Source of the DNA: JANOQP01 sp044227705
GTDB taxonomy: Bacteria; Bacteroidota; Bacteroidia; Chitinophagales; Saprospiraceae
Assembly: GCA_044227705.1 (NCBI GenBank)
Contig: JBGAWE010000205.1
Span: 1-8,140 of the forward strand
DNA length: 8,140 nt
Direction of reading: 5' to 3'
The notes beneath the pieces were generated by a model that worked only from the letters and a program-made list of their open reading frames with translations, was not told the origin of the DNA and made no database searches. How positions within the stretch are numbered: the stretch's first letter is position 1; each line of letters begins with the position of its first letter. Made by a program: the position numbers and the translations under genes. Below are positions 1 to 7,700 of this stretch, piece after piece.

Positions 1-129
1 GATGACCGATACACTCACGTCCACGATGTCCGTCGCTGTTGGGTTGATGTAGGTCACGACGGCCCCGTTGGGCGAGGTGGCCTCCACGCAGGGGATGTCC
101 GACGGCGTGTTGTGGATGACCGGCGGCGT
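1..129 (-). repeat. HYR (hyalin) repeat 2, partial at window edge
   Basis: The unit starts at residue 467 with TPPVIHNTPSDIPCVEATSP and runs through NGAVVTYINPTATD to VSVSVI, where the window ends. At DNA level bases 71-113 are identical over 43 bp to bases 317-359 in repeat 1, so the array arose by tandem duplication and has stayed homogeneous there. In this copy the usual DNC after PTATD reads DIVDV, so the conserved cysteine is missing at that point. Confidence 0.8.
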
Positions 130-1527
130 GCGATCGCAGACTTGAATGCTGAAAGAGGTGGAGGACGAGTTCAGGTGCGAATCGGTGGCGGTGCAGACCA
201 CCACGTTTGCCCCAAGGTGGAAGGTGCTGCCGCTCGAGAGAATGCAGTTGACCGGCACAGGGCCGTCACAATTGTCCACGGCCGTCGGGTTGGTGTAGAG
301 CACGGTGGCCCCGGCGGGCGAGGTGGCCTCCACGCAGGGGATGTCCGACGGCGTGTTGTTGATGACCGGGTCCACGTCGTCCACATACTCGGTGATGGTG
401 TACGTCCTGTCCACAAAAACCGTCGGGTTGTATTTGAGCCGCACCCGCACCGTGTAGGTCGCGGTGCCGGTCGTTCCAAAGCCGCTGGTGATGTTGAACG
501 GGTCGGCGGTCAAACTGGCGAAAGTCGGGCTTCCAGAAAAGGTCGCGCCGGCCGCGATGGCATACTCCGTTTGCGTGGTGTTGCCGTTGAGGTCGCCCGT
601 CAGGTCGATGCTGACGCTGCCTTGGCTGATGGCGGGGCATCCAACGGGCTGCGTCGGGGTGGCCGTGAAGGTGACGGCCGCCGCGCCGAGGCATTCGATG
701 ACGACCTGGCCGCCAGCGTTGTTGGCACCGGCAGTGTTGTTTTGGTTGGCGCCCACGTTGTAGGAGCCGCCGCCGCCCGCATAAATGGTCGTGCCGCCGC
801 TGCCCCCTGAATAGCCGCCACCGCCGCCGCCGCCTGTGGCGCAATTTCCGCCGCCACCGCCGCCAAACCCGCCGCCGCCATTGCCGCCAATAGTTGAACC
901 ACAGTCGCGCCCGGTGCCCCCCGTTGCGCCGAACCCTGCTCCGCCGCCTGTCGGGGCATTTCCAACGCCGTTGGTGCCGCCGTTGGTGCCGCTGCTCAAC
1001 AATCCGCCGCCACCCGCTCCGCCAGAAGTCCCATTGTTGCCGCTTCCTCCATTGCCATTGCCAGAGACAAGCGTTCCGCCTCCCCCACTACTAACATAAC
1101 CACCGCCGCCGCCGCCGCCGGCAAGTATCAACACAGGCCCGCCTTGAATTTGCGAACCTGTTCCGCCGCCGCCGCCGCCGCCGCCAAGAGAAATACTGCC
1201 CGACGCATCTTGGCCGGGGCTGCCCGCTATGTTCAACAACGTTTGGCCAGAAGGGGCGATAAACTCGCCGATCATGATGGCCCCACTGCCCGCTCCGGCA
1301 TTAGAGCCCTCGCCGCCTTTCGCGCCTTTCGCCGTGATCTTGATTTTGTACGGCCCGCCCGCAGGGACGACCCAGTTGGTGCCGCTCACCGTCTGGGAAA
1401 AGCTCGTGGTGGAAATGTTGAGCACCTCGCCCGAACATTGGGCAAAAAGCCCCTGCGCAGGAACCCCGCACAACAGCAAGGCCATGCCGATGGCTTGCCC
1501 GAAAAGAAGGGTGGATTGTTTTTTCAT
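1..1527 (-). CDS. Secreted glycine-rich / HYR-repeat surface protein (5' part; continues past left edge)
   Basis: This frame is open for 509 codons from ATG at 1527-1525 to base 1 with no stop, so the C-terminus lies outside the window. Residues 1-29 look like a signal peptide: MKKQ, a hydrophobic core including AIGMALLLCGVPA, and probable cleavage at LFA|QC. Residues about 43-280 form a glycine-rich domain opening with W52-VVPAGGPYKIKITAKGAKGG and containing runs of 7-8 glycines; the order of motifs resembles the ALK/LTK glycine-rich domain. Residues about 285-382 are a Thr-rich beta-sandwich-like spacer, faintly like SprB-type repeats. Residues 386-464 are a HYR (hyalin) repeat and a second starts at about 467. 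The start is chosen because MKKQ directly precedes the hydrophobic core; no Shine-Dalgarno is visible, as is usual in Bacteroidota. The probable role is an extracellular adhesin or matrix protein. A T9SS sorting domain is expected beyond the edge but is not seen. Function is unproven. Confidence 0.88.
   Translation of the reverse strand, partial: MKKQSTLLFGQAIGMALLLCGVPAQGLFAQCSGEVLNISTTSFSQTVSGTNWVVPAGGPYKIKITAKGAKGGEGSNAGAGSGAIMIGEFIAPSGQTLLNIAGSPGQDASGSISLGGGGGGGGTGSQIQGGPVLILAGGGGGGGYVSSGGGGTLVSGNGNGGSGNNGTSGGAGGGGLLSSGTNGGTNGVGNAPTGGGAGFGATGGTGRDCGSTIGGNGGGGFGGGGGGNCATGGGGGGGYSGGSGGTTIYAGGGGSYNVGANQNNTAGANNAGGQVVIECLGAAAVTFTATPTQPVGCPAISQGSVSIDLTGDLNGNTTQTEYAIAAGATFSGSPTFASLTADPFNITSGFGTTGTATYTVRVRLKYNPTVFVDRTYTITEYVDDVDPVINNTPSDIPCVEATSPAGATVLYTNPTAVDNCDGPVPVNCILSSGSTFHLGANVVVCTATDSHLNSSSTSFSIQVCDRTPPVIHNTPSDIPCVEATSPNGAVVTYINPTATDIVDVSVSVI
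136..372 (-). repeat. HYR (hyalin) repeat 1, residues 386-464 of the partial CDS
   Basis: The unit begins DPVINNTPSDIPCVEATSPA and continues through NPTAVDNCDGPVPVNC, SGSTFHLGANVVVCTATDS and FSIQV. This follows the HYR consensus PxI...P.DI.VEATSPxGA.V.Y..PTA.DNC, ..GStFp.G...V.CTATD, .F.V.V. HYR domains are Ig-like extracellular modules linked to adhesion. The repeat period to the next unit is 82 residues (246 bp). Confidence 0.85.
1103..1121. repeat. (CCG)n trinucleotide tract coding polyglycine
   Basis: A 19-base pure CCG tract encodes most of the glycine run at residues 137-143, next to the hydrophobic strand GPVLILA. Neighbouring polyglycine runs (around 800-880) mix GGC, GGT, GGA and GGG and are less prone to slippage. 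Confidence 0.8.
1163..1185. repeat. (CCG)n trinucleotide tract coding polyglycine
   Basis: A 23-base pure CCG tract, read as GGC glycine codons on the minus strand, encodes most of the eight-glycine run at residues 115-122. Because the unit is a trinucleotide, slippage would change the number of glycines without breaking the frame. Confidence 0.85.
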
Positions 1528-1663
1528 AGAAAGATTGATGGTTTCAACAAAAAAAGCCAGGGTGCAGGCCGCCCTCCTGTGGCGGTCTGTGCTGGTTGGC
1601 TGGGGCGGTTGCTCGGGGGGACTGGGTCGCGGTCGTCTCAAAAAAAGCTGGGCTTTGCCGCAT
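1528..1663 (-). promoter_or_regulatory. Leader region upstream of the glycine-rich/HYR gene
   Basis: This 136-bp stretch carries no credible ORF. Read on the minus strand it has a GC-rich middle with a 5-bp hairpin (1569-1573 pairing with 1581-1585, 7-nt loop), then an AT-rich run with seven Ts (1550-1556) shortly before the start codon. No convincing Bacteroidota -33 TTG / -7 TAnnTTTG pair is visible and there is no Shine-Dalgarno. A separate promoter is plausible given the gap and the large inverted repeat upstream, but I cannot place it. Confidence 0.3.
1640..1656 (-). terminator. Weak candidate Rho-independent terminator after the large gene
   Basis: On the minus strand AAAGC (1656-1652), loop CCA and GCTTT (1648-1644) form a 5-bp hairpin, and the T run extends to seven (1646-1640). 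It lies about 105 nt after the stop codon of the large gene and about 110 nt before the next start. The stem is short and has only two GC pairs, so this is tentative. Confidence 0.3.
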
Positions 1664-1758
1664 TTGTTTTGCCGTGACAATCAGTGAGTTGGGGCCTCAC
1701 GGGGGCTTGCCGGCCGACCCGAAGTCTGCGCAACTCACTGATTCTCACGGCAAAACAA
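1664..1758. repeat. Long imperfect inverted repeat (28-bp arms, 39-bp loop) between the two genes
   Basis: Bases 1664-1691 and 1731-1758 are reverse complements over 28 bp with one mismatch (C1678 against C1744). The 39-base GC-rich spacer contains a further CGGG/CCCG pairing (1700-1703 with 1718-1721), so the element can form a long compound hairpin or cruciform. It begins 2 bp after the stop codon of the large gene. The arms do not end in a T run on either strand, so it is not a classical intrinsic terminator, although it could act as an mRNA 3' stabiliser or bidirectional attenuator. The alternative is a small mobile repeat of MITE or REP type. No convincing target-site duplication is visible at its edges and no second copy is in the window. 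Confidence 0.8.
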
Positions 1759-1760
1759 GC

Positions 1761-4700
1761 CTATTTCACCAAAATCTTCTTCCTGAAAATCTCGCCAGCT
1801 GCTTCCGCTTCGAGCAGATAGGCGCCCGCCGGGACGGCATTCATTTCCAAAAGGCCCTCGTCGCCGGTCGCTTCTTTTTCCAAGACCAACCGCCCGCCGA
1901 CGTCGAACAGCCGCAGCCGAACCGGCTCGTCGGTAGAGATTTGGGAGAATCGGACGCTCAAATCCCCGCCCGAAACCGGGTTCGGGAAGACGAAGATTTC
2001 GGCACGGCCGCCGCCCATTTCCACCGAGACGATGGGCGAAAGGGTCGCTTTTCCATCAAAATCGAGCTGGCGAAGCCGGTAGAAGTTGACCCCCGCGAGC
2101 GGTTTTTCATCGAAGAAAAGATAGTCGTGCCGGTCGGCCGTCGTCCCCTGCCCGGCTACGAAGCCCATTTTTTCAAAAGAAACCCCGTCCGGGCTGCGCT
2201 CGATTTCCCAGCCCTGGTTGCTCGACTCGGAGGCCGTCCGCCAGTCGAGGCGGGCTTTTTGGCCATCCCTTTTTGCCTGGAAATCAACGAGTTCCGTCGG
2301 CAGGGCCAATCCGTAGGTCAGCACGACGGAGGTCGGCAGGTAGTTGACGAACCAGTTCGGCGGCAGCGATACATTGTCGAAAACGCCCGTCCGCGAGGTC
2401 GCCGTGAGGATGGTCAAGGCCGTGCCGACGGGGAAGGTCGGGCTTCCCCAAAGCGTCACGTTGAGCGAGCCGCCCACGTCGAGCGAGGCCGCGCCGGTCA
2501 CGACGACGCGGTCGAACGCGCCGCACGGGTCGAGGCCGCCCAGCTCTATGTTGAGCGTTCCGCTGCTCGAAAAGCCGTTGGAGAAACTGGCGCAGCCCGG
2601 CGAGTTGCCCGGCGCGACGATGCCGCCGGGGAAGTTCGTGAACGGTGCGCCGCCGACCGTTCCGCTGCCCATGTAGGTCCCGATGTTCGTGTACGTCGAG
2701 TTGCCGGTCTGGTAGAAGAAGCCGTTGTTCTTGAACGTGCCGGTGTTGTTCAAAACGGCGTTGTCCTTCAAGTTGAGGTAGCTCGAAACGATGGGCAGGA
2801 TGAGCATCCCCTGGTTCTGGAAATTCGCCGAGCCTTTTATCGTGAAGAACCCCGTTGCGGGCATCGTCACCGTGCCGGTTGAAAAATTGGTGAACTGGCC
2901 AGATGTGTTCGCATCATAGGTCTGGAACATCCCCCGGTTGTTGACCGTCGAGCTGGCCCCGAACATCACCTGCGAACCCTGCCCGCTGCTGCCGAAGAAC
3001 GCTCCGGCGTTGTTGTTGAGGGTGCACTGCCAACTGTTCGGCGTGCCCGTCCACATCGTCCCGTCGTTCGTGATGGTGCTGCCCGCGAGCGGGAACTCCG
3101 AGCAGTTCGGGCAGTTGTAGAAGCCGCCGGGCTTGATGTTGAGCATCGCGCCCGAATTGAGCGTCAGCGACTGCGGCCAGTACTGGCCGAAAATGTCCAT
3201 CGTCGCCGACGTGACGACGTTGCCGTAGTAAAGGCCCGCGCCCGCCTGCACCGTCACCGTCGTGTTCGTGGCGAAGGTGAAATTGGAGCTTGGGTTGAGC
3301 GTCAGCACCTTGCCAGCGTTGACCGTCAGACTGGTGCCGCTCGGCATCGTCAGGTTGACGTTGACGGCCGAGCAGTTGGCCGCGATGACTATGCCGTCGC
3401 CCGAGGCGAGGCTGGCCGAGGTCGGCACCGCGCCGCCGGACCAGTTGGCCGGGTCCGACCAGTCGCCGCTCACCGTGCCGAGGAAGGTGAGGCATCCGCC
3501 TGTCAGCGTCACCCGGAGGGAGACGGTGCGCGGGCAGCCGTTGGCGTTGTCGCTGATGGATAAATAGACCGTCGTCGCCGCGCCCTGCGGGAAGCTGCTG
3601 ATTGGCGTGAACGTGTTCGTCGCCTGGTTGTAGGCCCCGGCGGTTTGGGTCAGGCCGGCGTCGAAGTACCACGTCGAGGCGGCGGTAAAGCTGACCGACC
3701 CGCCCAAAGTCAGGGCATTGGGGATGGAGCAGACGCCGGTTATCGGTGCGACGACGACGTCGTTGTTCACCACGTTCGGGATGGGGTTGCCCTGCGGGTA
3801 ATCGAGGATGCCATTGTTGGTGAAGGTGCCGTCGTTGGTGTGTGCGCCGGTCGTGTTCGAGGTTAAAAGACCCGCATTCGAGAATGCATTGCCGCTTTCA
3901 TTGGATACCGGATAATTCGTCAATATCTCGCCGCAAGCATTGTTGTTGAACGTAGGTGTGGATGAAAAAAGGCCACCGTTCTGAAGTCCGTAGTTGCCCA
4001 CTGGGGCGACCGTCCCCACGGTGATTTTCGCCGCATTGGTGAAGATGCCTTTATTGTTTATCAGTGCAGCATCGCTCGACCGGTCTAATTGGATTGCCCC
4101 GCCGACATTGTTGTTGAAAGTGGCCATATTGATAAGTACGTACAGGCCCACCGGTGCAATAGCCCCAATCGTGATGTTTGCCGCATTGGTGAACGTGCCG
4201 GAATAGTTCCACATCCCGGCTTGGAACGACCGGTCAATGTGAATTTCCCCACCGACACTATTGAATGTGGCCTCGTTAAGTATCCCGTAGTTGCCGACTG
4301 AAGCCATCGCCCCGACGGTGATGTTCGCGGCATTGGTAAATGTGCCGGAATAGTTGCGCAACCCAATTGAGGACGACCGGTCAATGTGAATGTCTCCACC
4401 TGTGTTGTTGTTGAACGTGGCAAAGTTCAGAAGCCCGAAGTCGCCCGAGTTTGACGTGTTGCCTATGACGAGAGAGCCGTTGTTTTCCACCGTTCCCTCG
4501 TTCGCAAAGCCATTCGTGAGAGAGGGCATCGGAAATGAGCCGTTCACCGTCAGGCTGGAGTTGTTGGTCAGCATCGCGCCAGTCTGGACGTGGACGCTCT
4601 TGGCCTCCGCCGCCGAGGAGATGACGGGGTCGTTCGCCGCGTCGGGGATTTTCACGTCGTCGGCCGCCGTCGGCACGCAGGCGGGCGACCAGTTGCACGG

Positions 4701-7700
4701 CGTGTTCCAATCTGTTCCAATCGCCCCCGTCCAGATCCGCGTCCCGGCGATGGAGCAGTCGACAATGATGTTGTCGATGGTGCCATCGCAGTTGTCGTCG
4801 AGGCCGTTGCAGACTTCGGTCGCGCCGGGGTAGATTGAGGAGTTGAGGGGGGCACAGTCACAGGCATCGCCAAAGCTGTCGCTGTCGCTGTTGGACTGGT
4901 TGGCGTTGGCGTTGCTCGGGCAGTTGTCACAGACATCGCCGATGCCATCGCCGTCGCCGTCGAGCTGGTTGGCGTTGGCGATGCTCGGGCAGTTGTCGCA
5001 GTTGTTGGGGACACCGTCCGAATCGCTGTCGAGATGATCGTCAAACCCTGGGCAAGCATCGCAGTCGTCGCCGAACCCGTCCGAATCGCTATCGGTTTGC
5101 GAAAGATTGACCACAGTGGGGCAGTTGTCGCAGACATCGCCGATGCCGTCGCCGTCGCTGTCCGTTTGTAAGGCGTTGGCGATGCTCGGGCAGTTGTCCA
5201 CGGCATCCGCGATGCCGTCTCCGTCCGTATCGACGAAGCTCGTGTTCTCGTCAAAGCCCATGTCGACCGTTGTGGCGAAAGGCCGCGAGTCGCCGTCGAT
5301 GTCGTCGGCGGGCGCGCCGGTGTTCGTCCCGACGTTGAGGCAGGGAGAATTGACCGGTAGGTGGAAGTTGGCGGTCAACAGCGGGTTTGTGTTGATGTTG
5401 CCCGTGCCGGAAAAGACCGGCGACCCTTGCACGTCGGAATAGGTGACCGTCGGCGCCAGGCTCGAGTAGACGATTTCCGTTCCGTTGTTCCAAAAGATGC
5501 AGTTCTTGATGGTCGGCGCGGAGGAGGTCGCGTCTTTGTACAACCCGCCGCCATTCGTCGAGGCCGCGTTCGCGGAGACGGTGCAATTGGTCAAAGCTGG
5601 ATCGGAAAGGCTTGCGTACATCCCGGCACCGAGCGGCGAGGTGTTGCCGGTGAACAGGCAGTTGGTCATCCGCATGCCCGGCGAGCTGAAATAGACGCTG
5701 TCGAGGTACATCCCGCCGCCCCCGACGGTGCCGTTGTTGAACGAGAAGGTGCACTTGTCCCACGTCGAGTTGGAGGTCGACTCGATGCCGATGCCACCGC
5801 CGAGGGGTGCGGAGTTTCCATTGAAGGTCACGCGGGTCATGCTCCCCGAAAAGTTCCGGCCGTAGAAGCCCGCGCCCGTGCCGTTGGCCGTGTTGTTCGA
5901 GACGTAGCAATTGGAAATACCCGGCGAGGAGTTGAGACAGTAGATGCCACCGCCACTGTGCGTTGTGTTGATGCTCGCGTTTCCTCCCGTGATGAAAAAG
6001 CCGTCGAGGATGGCCGTGCTGGTCAGCGAGTTGTTGATGTTGGCCACGACGTGGTAGGAGTTGTCGCCCGCGCCGCCCGCGCCGATTTCGCCGCTCAACG
6101 TGGTCTGATTCGTCCCCCAGTCGCGGTCGGCGAGCGTCGGGTTGCCCGTGTTCGGAAAGCCGCCGAGGATTTCCACCCCGCTTTTCATGACGAAGGAGAT
6201 GCTGCGGTCGGTGCCGCTCGTGGGTTTGTAGGTGCCTGCCGCGACCCAGATTTTATGCCCCGAACTGGCGGCGGCGAGGGCAAGTTGCAAGTCCTGAAAA
6301 GCGCAATTCCAGGAGGCTCCATTTCCGCCGGGCGCAGCTGCCGCATTGACGTACCAAATCGTCCCCGTCGCGGGGCAGGGGTTCGTATTTTCATCATATC
6401 CCATATCAAAACCGCCGCCGATGGGCCGGCCATCGCCGTCGAAATCATCGGCGGGCGCGCCCGTGGCCGTGCCGGTGTTGATGCAGGGCGAGGTGTTTTG
6501 CAGGTGAAAATCGGTTGAGCTGACAAAAAGCGGGTCGGCGTTGATGTTGCCCGTGCCGGGATAGACGCCGCTGGTTTGTTTCACGTCGGAATAGGAAATG
6601 CTGACCACGCCGCTCGGGTTGTAAACGGAAGGCCCTGCCCCCCAAAGGATGCAGTTTTTCAAAGTAGGCGTGGAAGCGCCGTAGTTGGTGATGGCGCCGA
6701 GATTGGGAAAGCCCGGGTTTTCAGAAAACGTGCAGTTGGTGATCACCGGAGCGCTGACACCGCCATTCCAGTTGGCCAAACCGCCAAAGTTGTTGCCCGC
6801 AAACAGGCAGTTGGTGATATTGGGTGCAGCTGTTTGCAGAGTTATTCCGTAAACAGGGTTGTTCAGAAACGTACAATAGCCCATTTCGATGGGCGAGCCG
6901 TACTGGATGCCCAAGGCCGCGGTTGCCAGGTTGCCTGTAAAGTCACAGTGTGATACAGAGCCGGAACAACCGTTGAGGAACATGCCGCTTCCGTTCACTC
7001 CGCCCGGATACGTATCCAGCGCATTGGCCGAAAAAGCGCAGTTGGTGGTGGTTGTGGTAGAGTTGGAACTGTACACCCCTCCACCATAGCAAGCCGCGTT
7101 GCCGCTAAAAGTGCAGTCATTGATGGTGATGGTCATGCTCTCGTTGCACATGCCGCCGCCGTAGGTGTCTTCGTCTGAATTGGGCGTGGTGTTGCCGGTG
7201 AAGGTGCAATTGCTGACGGTCATGGTTGACCCGGAGTTGTACATGCCGCCACCATAGTTTTGCCCGGAGCTGTTTGCTGCACGCGCCTCATTGCCCGAAA
7301 ATGTACAGTAAGTGACGCTGGGCGCAGAAGCGGAATTGTACATCCCCCCACCCCGGCCTTCGCCGGAAGTCGCGATGGAGCGCACCACTGTGTTGGCGGA
7401 AAATATGCAATGGGTCACTGTGGGGGAAGCGTACAAGTTGTACATGCCGCCTCCATAACAGTGCGGCGCCGCGCTGTTGGCATAGCCGCCTGTGATGGTA
7501 AAGCCATCCAGCGCTGCGGTGCCGCCAAGCGGGCTCCCGGACGTAAAGTTGTTGAAAATGACGTGATAAGAATTATCGGTGCTCAAGCCCTGATCGCCGA
7601 TGTTTCCGCTCAAAATGGTCGGGTTCGCCGCCCAGTCGCGGTCGGCGAGCGTCGGGTTTCCCGTGTTCGGAAAGCCGCCGAGGATTTCCACCCCGCTTTT

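Larger units (their letters stand above)
688..1401 (-). other. Glycine-rich domain resembling the ALK/LTK GRD (residues ~43-280 of the partial CDS)
   Basis: The segment begins with a beta-rich part: FSQTV, then NWVVPAGGPYKIKITAKGA, KGGEG, and GEFIAPSGQTLLNIAGSPGQ. Next come LGGGGGGGGT (115-123), the strand GPVLILAGGGGGGGY (130-144), a long Gly/Asn/Ser/Thr stretch, GGGGFGGGGGGNC (about 217-229), GGGGGGGYSGGSGG (232-245), GGGGSYNVGANQ (251-262) and the closing strand GGQVVIECL (272-280). From memory, the same order of landmarks (Y-I-x-A-x-GA-x-GG, ILVGQ-like strand, GGGGGT, LLIAGGGGG, GGFGGGGG, GGGGGYSGG, GGGSY) marks the glycine-rich domain of ALK and LTK, which packs as polyglycine type II helices. 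Homology is inferred from the pattern. A low-complexity coincidence is less likely because the non-glycine landmarks also match. Confidence 0.6.

Noticed and set aside
836..1099. Plus-strand proline-rich small ORF
   Set aside because: It is the complement of glycine codons in the glycine-rich domain; the minus-strand frame is open for 509 codons with a signal peptide and recognisable domains.
1596..2882. 428-codon open frame on the plus strand
   Set aside because: It lies antisense to the well-supported T9SS protein, spans its stop codon and the inverted repeat, and its translation is Arg/Gly/Val/Ala-rich with no recognisable domain: a shadow of GC-rich coding DNA.
3981..4427. Regular repeats as a possible CRISPR array
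   Set aside because: The units are about 150 bp, diverged, coding and contiguous without spacers; they are protein repeats.
4773..5231. EF-hand or dockerin domain for the DxDxDG motifs
   Set aside because: The repeating DNCP cysteine spacing and N-x-NQ segments fit thrombospondin type 3 repeats; dockerin duplicated helices are absent.
5361..6518. 385-codon open frame on the plus strand
   Set aside because: Antisense to the beta-helix modules, low-complexity Arg/Val/Gly/Ala composition and no domain; the same kind of frame recurs opposite the other module (7260-8009), as expected for a shadow of the duplicated coding sequence.
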